Of a stretch of DNA of 64,000 nt, positions 1 through 10,952 are shown in pieces. The position numbers and the translations under genes are program-made. The stretch is from the NCBI GenBank assembly GCA_016648135.1, contig JADDOH010000325.1, positions 79,423 to 143,422 of the forward strand. The letters are read 5' to 3'. This DNA comes from Agrypnia vestita. Lineage: Eukaryota; Arthropoda; Insecta; Trichoptera; Phryganeidae. A model generated the notes under the pieces. The model was not told the origin of the DNA. It searched no databases and saw nothing but the letters and a program-made list of their open reading frames with translations. Every line of letters starts with the position of its first letter. Position 1 is the first letter of the stretch.

Positions 1-1300
1 GTGGTATATAGACCTGATCTTATTTTGGCTACTTGTAGGTTTGAGTTGGCTATGGACAGAGATCTGACTCAGTCGGCATTGTCAGACACAATAGGGAGAG
101 TTAGTACGAAGTGTGTGATGGATACTTCAACTCCTATTGTATAGAGATTGCGCCATTTGTCAAAATACCAGAAGGTCAAGAGCTGACAGGCTTCTTCGAA
201 CCTGGCATAGTCTGGTGAGTCAAATCTCCTTACATCCTCATTTGTGATCTGATACTGTTTGGGATCTGGCGTTTTGGATTGGAAAAGCACCTTGGAAGAT
301 TGACCATCTCTGGATGGAGTTGAAACTCTGGGTCGAGCGATAGGTACATGGCAGGTACCGCTACAGCACTCCCCTTCCAGCAGCTTATTCGATGGGTGGA
401 GTGGGTGCGAGGAATACTGCGGTGCTGGTTATTCGGTACTCCGCGATGTTCTAGTTTCTTGTTGGCTGTTGCTTGTTGCGAGCGCCCGACATCCGCCGTC
501 CGGTGAGTCGTGGACGCGTGGTATGCCGGTGCTCGCAGGTGAGAGCGCCCGGTGAGTCGGCGCTGGTTGGGTTGGCAACGCTCAGTGAGTCAGCGTTGCT
601 AGTGGTGGTGATGGTTTGGTGCAGGCGGACAAGCGTGGGTGGCTTGTATCGCCCTGTGTGGATGGTTGGCGCTCAGTGAATCGGTACGGGTTGTTGGTGC
701 ATGGTGGGTCGCCACGGGTTGCTGGTACACGGTGAGTCGGCACTGGTTGCTGCGAACGCGCAGTGAGTCGGCGCTGCAGGTTGGAACGCACAGTAAGTCG
801 GCGTTATTGGCGTACGGTGAGTCGGCACTGATTGCTGTTTACGAGCGCCCGACATCCGCTGTCCAGTGAATCGTGAACGCATGGTGTGCCGGTGCTCACC
901 ATTATGAGCGCCCGTGTCCTTTGTCACATCACTGTTCACTTGAGATCGCGTCTTTCACCCGTCGGCTTCCCAAATCGAAAAAAAAAACTGTATCACGTCG
1001 GCGGTCACCACTGTGGGAAGGTTCGTAGGTCGATGGAATGAAAGAGGGATATGTTGTTACTGTTTATTTTCATCACGGAAATATTCCCCGCAGAAAATGA
1101 AAATGTTCAAGTAAAATAAATGAATGAATAAAGAATAGACGATGACGCGCGGAAGTCTGCCCGATCTTACGGCAGAAGCCCGACTGGTGTGGCGTCGCTA
1201 TGTCCCTAGCTCGACCCCTTTGTTTATATCGCGGAGATTTTTATTGTGTTAATATAAACAAAACTCTGGGTCGAGCGATAGGTACGTGGCAGGTACCGGT
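1..1300. repeat. GC-rich retroelement-like block, unclassified
   Basis: This block is much richer in G+C than the DNA that follows. Seen directly: a 38-bp sequence at 323-360 recurs at 1261-1298 with one mismatch. A 56-bp stretch at 480-535 recurs, diverged, at 843-898. Between them a short motif like GTGAGTCGGCGCTGG is repeated irregularly about ten times. On the minus strand 1-400 keeps an open frame (about 69-400) that I do not recognise. A purine run (GGAAGGGGAG, minus strand) sits next to the first 38-bp copy. The part at 1140-1298 is related, in reverse, to 23670-23900 and carries an AATAAA. An LTR retroelement remnant is the likeliest reading but this is not proven. The open frames at 473-939 come from the repeated motif and are not called as genes. 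Confidence 0.45.
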
Positions 1301-1611
1301 ACACAATTTAAAAAATAATTATTGATACAGAGTAAATTTAAGAATAAGTGTTATGGTTGTTTATTGTCGACAAATAGGGAACTGCAGTATCGTGCATATA
1401 TCTGCGGTTCCATGCTGTAGTTTATAGTATTTCCTTAATCTCCGTGATTAATGTTATATAATTTTAGTACCACCTATTAGATCCTATAAACATATCTAAA
1501 AGCCTTATATCCCTTCGCGGCCATCTTTCATCGCGTCCGTGCTTATCGCAAAGCAGTGAGATAAATAATTTGAAACAATGGCGGTCTTTGAAATATGTCA
1601 ATAATGTTTAA

Positions 1612-2173
1612 GGCTGGACATTCACTGCAAATGCATATTTCGGCGTTTTTTTTACGGAAATGTGGGTTTTTATTATTAATTTATATCAGAATGTAACTCT
1701 AGACTGCAATTTTTTTAGGTCAATAATTTAGATAGAACCTCCTTTGTTATGTCCAGTTTATTACAGTCCAGTCCAGTCCATATATATATACGTAATTATA
1801 AAACAGAATGCCGTCGGCAGCGGCGTCACTTATGGGCGCATTTCCTACTTTGGAATTTTTAAATAATAATGTCGCCTATGTTACCCGCCGGGTCCTAAAG
1901 CATAAGTATGCAAAATTTGAATCGAATCGGACAAACGGTGTGGATTTGTATGGAGAACAGACAGACAGACATTGACTTTTATAGGTATAGATTGTAAATA
2001 ATGTTTAGTTTATTACTTTTATAATATAAGAAAGGTTCTAAGTTATTGCCCTAAAAAAATGCAGTCTAGAGTATAATACATTCTGATATAAATGAATAAT
2101 AAAAACCCACATTTCATTCCATCGTAAAAAAAAAAAAAACGCCGAAATATGCATTTGCAGTGAATGTGCCGCC
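1612..2173. mobile_element. Palindromic MITE with TTAA flanks (piggyBac-like)
   Basis: The two ends are inverted copies of each other (1612-1700 against about 2075-2173), containing GCAAATGCATATTTCGGCG. The element is flanked by TTAA at 1608-1611 and 2174-2177, as expected of piggyBac-type target duplications. There is no coding capacity. The centre (about 1760-1990) holds unrelated filler, including a common-looking dispersed segment near 1880-1985. Confidence 0.6.
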
Positions 2174-2869
2174 TTAAGAAAGTCATTTTGGAATGTCGTT
2201 GAAAATTAATTAATAGTCAATTCCATATTTTATACTTACACAAAAATGACAAAATTTAGAGGCGTAACTAGGTGTTTTAGCGCCCAAAACAAAAGTTGTA
2301 TCTTAAAAAGGTGGTAAAGATATTTTAAATACGATTGATAAAAACGCTTGAAAAGAAAATTGCGATTTTTTTAATGCAGTAATTAGACAAAATATTTTTT
2401 CGAGCTTGCATATTTAGTTGCAAATAAGTATTACGGACAATAAACAAAAAAATTGCTTTGAACAGATTGCCTATATAAATTTTTGGGCCTAATGCGTACC
2501 ATGACTTTTGTTAATAATGTTATTATTTCTTTAATATTTTCGAACGTAAAAAAATGTTAACATATTTGATTAAGTACTAATTTTCTTCTGAAAAGCGTTG
2601 TGTAACGCAGTTCTGAACATTACATTTTCATTGATTTTACAAGAAAATTGAAAATTTTTACTTTTTTCCATTTGGTATTCGAAAAAAGGACATGTCTTCC
2701 TTTTTCAACTAGAGTGTAATATCGTCCTTCAACGTTAAATGTTCTTTTCATATTCATTTTATTATTTTACATACAGGTTATCAATAGGTTTAAACATAGA
2801 AATATCAATAGAATAATACTCTGGTAAATAGACCTGGTGTGATATTAAAGTCATCGTCACTCGACAAGG

Positions 2870-3192
2870 CGTTTCCATATTCCCCTACCTTATGCTGCTT
2901 CGCTACGTGTTAACCAGTTAAGACCAACTCTGTGTTTTCTGCTTTATCTCCTAGTTTAATCTGGGGCGACTCACTACCAAATGTACCCAAGAAGGTACCC
3001 CCTGGTACTCGTTCCTCTGGTATTCTTAGCGCACGTCCAAGCCACCTTATTTGTGATTTCTCTGTATGTAGGTGTAGGGGCTCCATGCTGAGTGCATACC
3101 TTGCGTCGGCACTTCTCACCCTGTCCGCCAGTGTGACTCCCGCTACCCCCACCCCCTTTAGAAAACTCATCTCGGTAGACTGGTACATTAAA
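2870..3192 (-). mobile_element. Remnant of LINE 3' end (RTE-like C-terminus)
   Basis: The minus-strand reading contains the block EKSQIRWLGRALRIPEER preceded by MSFLKGVGVAG and ADRVRSADARYAL. This resembles the C-terminal tail of RTE-type reverse transcriptases (RWxGHxxRM-type motif) found throughout insect genomes. The reverse transcriptase core is absent, so this is a 5'-truncated dead copy. The sequence at 2855-2900 is shared with another decayed piece at about 13400-13500. Confidence 0.5.
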
Positions 3193-3443
3193 GTACAATG
3201 TAAAATATTATAATATCAGGGAGCATATTCTGTGCAGGGATAATGTATCACACATCTGAGGAATGTAACGCATATTTTATATTGACGGTATTGTTGTTTT
3301 TCGCAATAACAACTTCCATCCGGAATTTTGGTTTATTTTGAAATTTAATTTGATTTAGTTTAGCACAAACACAGGCATGACATGCCCATACATTTTGTAC
3401 TGACGATGGTATAACATAATGTCATTTAAATAATATATGTGAG

Positions 3444-3678
3444 TTATAAAAGCAAAGGCAGCAATATCCAAGAAAATTTGAAAATGTTTTGAATGTAGTC
3501 ACCGAGGATTTCTAATTTAAAATGTACTGAATTCTAGATTTTATGTATCTATCTCTTCCAAAATCACGATTCCTATAAATTTATTGGTTATGTTTTCGAC
3601 AAAAACTCGAATTCAATACATTAGTAATCCTTGATGACTGCATTTTTTTTTTGGATATTGCTGCCTTTGCTTTTATAC
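3444..3678. mobile_element. Palindromic MITE, family shared with 30161-30392
   Basis: The ends TATAAAAGCAAAGGCAGCAA and its reverse complement face each other, and the arms pair along most of the length. A second diverged copy lies in a fibrillin intron at 30161-30392. No coding capacity. Confidence 0.6.
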
Positions 3679-3963
3679 CCCACAATTGTGTTACATTATT
3701 ATATTACAAAGGGAGTTGTTTTATCTGTTGCATCAATGATCATATTGTCAATTGCAATAAAATGATATTTGTGAATTTCGATTTGCAGTCTGAAAAAAAC
3801 TAACCCATAAAAACCATGTTTTTATTATACTCCCTTTCTTTGTAAAATATAACAACAATTAAAGACGAATTAAAACATATAACATAACACTAAACTTACA
3901 GTAATTTAATATATTTTTTAATCAAATTACTTAATCACTTAGAAAGATATACAGAAAAATCTA

Positions 3964-4074
3964 ATTCACGAAAAAATATTAGGTTACTACTGGGATTCGA
4001 ACCCAGGTCACCTCCTTTTCGGGGCCGGTGTTCTGACCACTAAGCTATAGCAACCCTTCTATGTTTCCGTGAAT
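3964..4074 (-). repeat. tRNA-like sequence with flanking inverted repeats
   Basis: Read on the minus strand, 4055 to 3982 gives a 74-nt tRNA-like shape. There is a 7-bp acceptor stem (GGTTGCT with AGTAACC, one G-T pair), a D-arm-like GCTTAGTGGTCAGA, and a perfect 5-bp T stem closing loop TTCGAAT. The anticodon arm does not form a normal 5-bp stem with 7-nt loop, and the usual T33 is missing. The unit is bracketed by an 11-nt inverted repeat (3964-3974 and 4064-4074, one mismatch). A decayed tRNA or tRNA-derived element is more likely than a working tRNA gene. Confidence 0.5.
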
Positions 4075-4599
4075 ATATCGACCTTATATGTAGTTCTTAT
4101 TTTTATTAATCTATTAATTTTTATTTTTGTCCATAGAGCAATCCACTTTTTTGATACGGTAGTTGAAATTACTTTGCAATGCCACCGCTAGATGGATGCC
4201 AGAATTAATTGAATAATTCATTTATGAATGTGTTCTTGAATATATTTAATATATTTCTAAAATGTCAGATGTTTTGAGCTTTGATAAGACACTTTATGGT
4301 TTGAAGATTAAATTCTAAAAACATTTGTCAGTCAATTTAATCAAGATTTTGATAGATTCAATTATCAGCAATATTGTACCTTATGAATTTCCAGCGTCAA
4401 ATAATTTAAAATAGTCAGATTTGAGTAATGTAGAATTCTTCAAAACTAAGCAGAAATCTAAAAGAAACAAATTATTATTCGATTTCTTCCCAAAAACTGA
4501 AGGGTGCTATCATCTGTGAACCAGTTGTCATACATTTTTGAAATTCATAGTGAAGTACCTACCTATAAAACCGACGGAGTAATTCAAATTTTAAATATT

Positions 4600-5580
4600 C
4601 CGTGACGTCATCAGTCCACCGTTGGTAATAATCAAACTTGTCTTGCAAACTGCGGTTCAAACTGAATATAACGTTGGTGTTTTAATTTAAACCTGGTATG
4701 GATGTCGATATTTTTTAGGTGAGTGTACCTATATTTTTAATGGTTTCACGTTTTTTAAAATCATATTGGTTATTCTATTCGTTTCCTAGAACATTTGTAT
4801 GGTCTCCAATTTGAAAAAACCATTAAAATTTCGAAAAATCCAAAATTATACTATAATTATTAATTTTTTTAACCAAAATTTGTTAGATCATTTTCATCGT
4901 CGCCACGAGTCTACCTGCAAAGTTTCAGCTCGATTGGATCACGGGAAAAGGGTTAAAAATCGATCCGAAGTTTTTTCGATAGACAAGCCGACGCTATGTG
5001 TTAAAAGAAAGGGAGTAATAAAAATGTCTATATTGCTTAGCGAATTAAGAATATTGTATGTTCTAATGAATCGCGGTAATGATGAGATGTATCCGACATT
5101 CCCATTAAAAAATATATACGTATACAGGTGTCTCGTATCTCGACGTCAAGCCGAAATCGGATGATAGGCCAAGTCATAATAGTTATCAAAAAATATTTTA
5201 AAAAAATAAAAAAAACAGTAAGTTAAAACAGGGCGAAGTATTGATTTTGAATACTTGGTTTGGTCAAAAAGTGACATTTTCTTCCAAGCTGGAGCAGTTA
5301 GCTTAGCTTGGAAGAAAATGTTAGCTTAGCTAACAAAAGTTTACAGAAGTTTATTCAGGATTATGTAATAATAAAAAAAAATAAGAAAAATAAAAATTTG
5401 TAGCAACAGGAGTGAAAAGACCATCACAGGGTGTAGATTTTTTGATTTTTTTTAAATGCTTATAATTTTTAAAACACACGACTTGGATTTTTTAAAATAT
5501 TTTTCTGATAACTATTATAACTATTATCACCCGATTTCGGCTTGACGTCGACATACGGGACATCCTGTATATAAAACGTT
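4600..5580. mobile_element. Foldback element with internal hairpin
   Basis: Inverted arms at about 5112-5215 and 5440-5578 share AAGCCGAAATCGG and TAGTTATCAAAAAATATTTT. Inside, 5277-5318 forms a 14-bp hairpin (TTTTCTTCCAAGCT with its complement). The only open frame, 4799-5164 plus, runs into the left arm and looks like no known protein, so I do not call it. 4600-5100 is AT-rich and otherwise uninformative. Confidence 0.5.
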
Positions 5581-6059
5581 CCCAAATTAAGTCAAAGTAT
5601 TATTTTGAAAGAAAATGCAAATAATACACTGATATACTGCTGCGATTGGGAAAAACAGCTGTTGTCGGCCCGCATTCACTGTATCACAATATTTATCAGT
5701 ACTTTTGTTTATCCCTTTCATTAGTAAATGTGAAATTCCAAGAAAGTAGGCTCCTTTGCCCTGTATTTCAGGTAACGGGATAATCCACCCTGTCTGCGCT
5801 AATCACAATGTTCAGGTAGACGCAGGTGTTGTTTTAAGCCAGATAATGTAATAAAAACTGCGCAACTTTTCTAAACATGTTTCATACTACCAGTGCAAAA
5901 AAACGTTTTTCTTTTGTTTTACAGTCAGACTCGTTTATAAATTTATAAAATATCTTATATAATACAAAGTGTCATTAACAAAAATACTCACATAGATAAG
6001 CGATTTTTTTAATATCTTACTGAAAATGATAACATAAAAGAAAAATAATACAAATTAAA

Positions 6060-6339
6060 TATAATAAAATAAATAAAAATTAGGTAGCATGTCCCCAAAC
6101 AGCAGTTGTATGCTGGTATAAGGGGATAGGAAATAAAGTAAAATAAATGGGTACACATAATAAATATCAGCACATTGATTTGTTAAACAGTTATCTCCTC
6201 CCCGACACGAGTCCCTTAAGCTGTTTATTGAATAGTTCTATACTATTTAATTCCTTTATGGAATTGGGGATTCCATTATAGAAATCAATCGCAGTGTATA
6301 GGAAACCATATCTCTCTCTATTAGTCCGCCGTATATCAC
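6060..6339 (-). mobile_element. 3' portion of outer CR1-like LINE (copy B)
   Basis: When the inner LINE at 6354-9147 is removed, this piece joins in frame with 9162 onward. The minus-strand reading crosses the junction as ...NLYSDILLKVIYGGLIERYGF and ends with GLVSGRR then a stop, a plausible reverse transcriptase C-terminus. It is therefore the displaced 3' end of the element at 9162-10900. Confidence 0.6.
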
Positions 6340-6486
6340 TTTAAGAAGTATATTATATATATATTTATTTTATTTTTTTATTTTTTATTTATAAAGTAGT
6401 GGAAACCTAAAAGGTTTATGGGTAACATTTACATGATTCAAATATAAGAAATTATAATAATATAATTTAGATACAAAGGAATTTTT

Positions 6487-7008
6487 TTATATTTGGCCGA
6501 GTTTTAATATTTTTGTAACATCTCTTTTGAATTTGTCAGTGGTCAGTTGTTTGGTCTGCTGTGGCAAGTCATTGTACAGTTTTAGTCCGTTGCAAATTAG
6601 TCGGGATTGTCCTGTTTTTGTTTTGGCGTGCGTTATGTGATAGTTTTGAGCCATTCTAGTGTTGTGTTGGTGTTTTTCGTGTATTTTGTCTAATTTTATG
6701 CCTTCGTCTTGTATTTCGCCAATTGCTAGTTTGTGAATGATTTTAAGTGTTTCGATTTTTGTAATGCTTTCGATGTTTAATTGTTGTGTTATACGGTATA
6801 CAGTTTCAGTTGGTGTCCGGTATTTCGGATCATAGACCATTTTTAATATCTTGTTTTGCTGTCGTTGGAGTCTGTTTAGGTTAGTTTTGTTTCCGGTTCC
6901 CCAGAAGGGTATCAAGTATTCTATTCTACTCTTGACGTATGCCTGGTACATCAGAATTTTTACGGTCTTTGGTGTGATTTCGTGTATTTTGTGGAATAAG
7001 CTGGTCAA
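6487..7008 (-). pseudogene. C-terminal domain of LINE copy A reverse transcriptase
   Basis: A 173-codon minus-strand frame with YVKSRIEYLIPFWG and LQRQQNKILKMVYDPKY, typical of the region after the RT domain in CR1/Jockey-type LINEs. It continues the 7022-7636 frame after a small break. Confidence 0.7.
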
Positions 7009-7021
7009 TTTTGTCAGTGAG

Positions 7022-7636
7022 TCAGTTACTTTGTCTATTTGAAAGGTCCATTTGAGATGTCTGTTGTATGTTGAGTCCTAAGTATTTAGTATTTTCTAGT
7101 TCAGTAAGTGTTTCATTATGTATTTTTATGTCCATTTTATGCATTTTCCGTTTGGCCTCAAAGTTAATGTAGTTACATTTTTGAGCGTTTAAGGTTAGTA
7201 TATTTCTTTTTGTCCATTCAGTTAATGTGTCTATGTCTTTGTTGATTTGTTTTGTGGTTTCTATGTCATTATTGTTTTCGTAAAATATTCCGAGGTCGTC
7301 CGCATAGAGTATTATTTTGCCTCTAATATTTAGCTGCTCCAGGTCGTTTATGTATATTATATAGAGTAATGGTCCTAGGATTGATCCCTGTGGGACACCA
7401 TAGCTGACATTCATATATGTACTTGTGGTTTCGTGTAGTGTGGTGTATTGCTTTCTGTCTTTTAGGTAGCTGTCGAAAATGTTTAGGACGTTGCCAGTGA
7501 TTCCGATTTTTGATAATTTGTTGACTAGGGTAGTCAGATGTACCGTGTCAAATGCTTTTTTAAAATCGAAAAAGAGTCCGGTCACGCTTTTCCCTTCGTC
7601 AATTTTTGTCTGTAAGTAATTTAATAAATTTATCAT
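7022..7636 (-). pseudogene. Reverse transcriptase catalytic core of LINE copy A
   Basis: A 204-codon minus-strand frame with DFKKAFDTVH (RT motif A with its catalytic Asp), GVPQGSILGPLLYIIYINDL and ILYADDLGIF (YADD box), then KTKYLGL-like sequence. The catalytic aspartates are present, but the frame is broken at both ends from the neighbouring parts. Confidence 0.8.
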
Positions 7637-8430
7637 GGCTGTTGTGGTTCCCTTTTTTCTTGAAAGCCGTGCTGTGTTTTCGTCAGTATGTTGAGTTTAT
7701 TCAAGTGTTCGAGTAGTCTTTTGTGTATTACTTTTTCAAATATTTTACTAAATACAGTGAGGTTTGCTATGGGTCTGTAGTTGCTGGCTTCGTCTTTTTT
7801 GCCACTCTTGTGTATTGGGGTTATTCTGGCTATTTTCAGCTCATTGGGGAAAATTCCGAGTTTCATGTGTCTATTTATGAGTCTTGTGATGGTGGGTATT
7901 ACTGTGTCTTGTATGATTTTGAGTGTTAATGTTTTGATCTTGTCATATCCGGGGGATGCATTTTTTTTTAGATTTTTTATTATTAGCTTGATTTCTCTGT
8001 CTGTGGTTTGTCTGAGGTACATTGAGGCGTTTGTTTTTGGGTCTTGTGGTGGTGTTGCTTTTTTCGGTTCGTTGATTTGTGTTGCTAGGTTTTCTCCGAC
8101 TGTAGAGAAGAAAGTGTTTATGGTTTTCACTATTTCTTGCGGATCTTCTGTGATAGTTCCATCTTCTTTCTTTATTCTCTTTATGTTTGTTTTTTTAATG
8201 TCTGAGTGAGATACAATGCAATTCACAATTTTCCAGAGTTTTCTGCTGTTATCCTCAGCGTTGTTTAGTTGCGCACTATAATGATCTTTTTTTGCTTTTT
8301 TTATGGATGTTTTTACGTCTTTTTGGCAGTAGTTATAATATTTTATAAGTTCGGAGCTATGCATTTCGTTTTTCATTGTTTTGTATGCTTCGTCTCTTAT
8401 TTTAATCTTTTGGAAAATGTCTTTTGTCAA
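7633..8430 (-). pseudogene. Reverse transcriptase, N-terminal half, of LINE copy A
   Basis: This 265-codon minus-strand frame covers the region before the catalytic motifs and RT fingers. It has ITPIHKSGKK followed by NYRPIANLTVFSKIFEKVI and GFQEKR. It shifts frame at about 7635 into the next segment, so no full protein can be made from it. Confidence 0.75.
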
Positions 8431-9161
8431 CCATCCTTTAATATTGTTTGTATATTTTCTATTTGTTGTCTGGGTTGTTTTGTTTAGCTCTTCATTTATG
8501 ATTAATTGTAATTAAGCAAAGGTGTTTATTGTGTTATTTTTTAGTGTTTTTTCGAGGTTTATAATGAGCTTTTTGTAGTCAGTTAATTTGTTTGTGTACT
8601 CTTGTTTTCTGCTTCCTGTCGTTGTTGGTATTTCGAATTCAATCTCGATTGATTTATGGTCACTGAGAGGGGTTTCCGTTAGCTTTAATGTTGGTGGTAT
8701 TTCGTACGTGATATTTGTAGACACATGGTCTATAATTGTATTGTCGCCTCGATTGTTTTCTCTGGTATAGTTTTGTTCATCTATTTTATTTAATATTTCA
8801 AAGTTTTTACTTTTTAGTACATTTTTGTAGTCTTCTACGGATCTGTCATTTATTTTTAGTAGATTAATGTTTGTGTCGCCAATGATAATTGTCTTGTCTT
8901 TATTCTGTATGTTTGAAATGTTTTGTTCAAGGTATTGAATGTAGTCGCTTTAATTTTCTTTGTTTGGCTGCCTGTAGATAGCAATGATGCAAATGTTTGG
9001 TTTGATGATTTTAATTTTTAATAGATTATTTACGTCTTTATAGGTTTCCTCTTTATGTACGTCAAAGTCTAGGTTTTTGTGTACATACATAGAGACCCCT
9101 CCGCCTTTTCTGTTTCTGCAAGAGTGAACTCCGTTGTAGTTATTAATTTTAAGAAGTATAT

Positions 9162-10900
9162 CACTATATAAGTTTAGTCTCTTGTTCTTGTGTGTTGTCT
9201 ATGTACGTCACTGTTCTGGTAAAGGATGATATTCGTTTTTAATAACTTATTCTTTATTTTATAAGTTATCTTTATCTTTTCCACATACATCAGATCTTCT
9301 AGGTTAAGCGTTAAAAAAATAAGTCAGTGGTTCTGGTGTATCGATCTAGGTTGAAGATTATTTTAAGGGCTCTGTTTAAAGTTCTTTGTATCATTCCCTG
9401 CGCCTGTGAATTTCACTGTAATAATAATGCCATATAAAATATGAGGGAAAATAAAAGCATTGTATATATTTTTTTAGTTCTTGTATCAAATAGTTCAGCT
9501 CTTTTCATCACACCAACTACAGGCCCAAGTTTTTTTAAAAGAGCTCGAGTATGATTCGTCCATAGAAATCTCATCTATTTCAAGCCCCAGATATTTCACA
9601 TAATCACTTTGTTTTACAGTATATCCCTTTAAAGAAAGTGTTAGGCTTAAAGGCTGTTTATTTTTTTACTTTAGAATCATGTAATTTGTTTTTTTTAATA
9701 CTAAGTGCATTTTTATTAAGCCACAAAAGGTACACATGCAAATCATCATTAATTCTGCTCTGTAAGTTGCTTTTGCCATCCCTGCTATAAATTAATAGAG
9801 TATCGTCAGCATAAAAAATATTTTCCCAGTAAATTAGCATATCGCAGATCATCTATATATAATAAATATAATAATGGACCCAATATTGAACCCTGCGGAA
9901 CTCCGATGTCTATATTTACATGATCACTCAACTTATTGAAATTCTTTGTCATAGTACATCTTCCTTTTAGATAGCTTTCAATACGTTTTAGTGTATTACC
10001 CAGTATTACCCCTGATCCCAAGACTGTTTAATTTTTTAAATAAGATATCATGGTTTACAGTGTCGAATACTTTTGACAGGTCTATAAATACATACTGGTA
10101 TAACATAATTTCCTTTATCTAATTCTTTATTAATAAAGTTAATGGCATCCATTAGTGCAGCAGAGGTATTGCTTCCTTTCTGGAATCCATATTGATAAGG
10201 ATCAAAACCTCCATTTTTATTTATAAATTGAACGATGCGCGAATGCAATACTTTCTCAAAAATTTTACTGAAAGTACTTAATAGGCTAATTGGACGATAG
10301 TTACCCGTATCCTTTTTACTGCCCGATTTATGAATTGGTATTATATTGGCAATTTTTAATTAAACATTGGGGAAATTCCATTATCTTCAATACATTTATT
10401 AATTACTTTTGACAGAGGCTCAGCAATTATATTTTGCAGATTTTTAATATCTGATGTTGTTATTCCATCATACCCACAAGCCACGTTCATTTAAAGACTT
10501 TTTATAATATTTATAATTTCAGATTTATCAGTTCGAGCTAAGAAGATGCTATTTAACGAGGTTGCTAATCTATCGTTCGTTAATCCATAATTGCCTTATT
10601 TTGTTGTGAGTTTAGGGCCAGTTTTTTTCCGACAGTAGCGAAGTATTCATTCATTGTATTTGCTATGGTTTGACTACCACAAATAGCTATTTCAGATACG
10701 GTCGATTTTTTTTTCTTTCTCATCGATGTCTACAAAGATTCTAAAAACCCATAACGATATTCTTTCAAATTAAATACATCCCACCCGCGAACCTTCTAAA
10801 AAATGTTACAAACATTTCTACTGCGCTATTTCTAACATTCTATTTTTAAGAGATTTAAAAACAAATTTATTATTAAAATTAAAAAACCTATATAAATACA
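9162..10900 (-). mobile_element. Outer CR1-like LINE (copy B), decayed, interrupted by copy A
   Basis: Minus-strand fragments read, in order, GGFDPYQYGFQKGSNTSAAL, then GVPQGSILGPLLYLLYIDDL, then FYADDTLLIYS with catalytic YADD, then a C-terminal region. The reading is spread over several frames with stops (10248-10048, 10021-9806, 9852-9658 and around 9600-9170). The 3' end of this element was pushed to 6060-6339 by insertion of copy A. Confidence 0.7.
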
Positions 10901-10952
10901 GGGTATAACAAAGCTAGTCCACAATTCTTTACAGGTGCATTTCTGCCTAAAG

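Larger units (their letters stand above)
6354..9147 (-). mobile_element. CR1-like non-LTR retrotransposon (copy A), 5'-truncated, dead
   Basis: The minus strand encodes, in order, an APE-type endonuclease part (about 9130-8510; GGGVSMYVH, IIIGDTN and SDHKS motifs) and a reverse transcriptase (8430-7022). The RT motifs are NYRPIANL, GVPQGSILGPLL and the active-site YADD. A C-terminal domain follows (7008-6487; RIEYLIPFWG, NKILKMVY). The frame is broken near 7635 and 7020, and stop codons near 8515 and 8950 disrupt the endonuclease. The 5' end is truncated inside the endonuclease. The 3' tail is AT-rich at 6354-6400. The 14-bp target duplication TTTAAGAAGTATAT lies at 6340-6353 and 9148-9161. 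Clade assignment (CR1/L2 group) is from motif style only. Confidence 0.8.

Noticed and set aside
473..939. Overlapping open frames on both strands
   Set aside because: They arise from the repeated GTGAGTCGGCGCTGG-type motif, which lacks stops in several frames; no protein family signature.
4799..5164. 121-codon plus-strand frame
   Set aside because: Runs into the arm of a foldback element and shows no recognisable domain.
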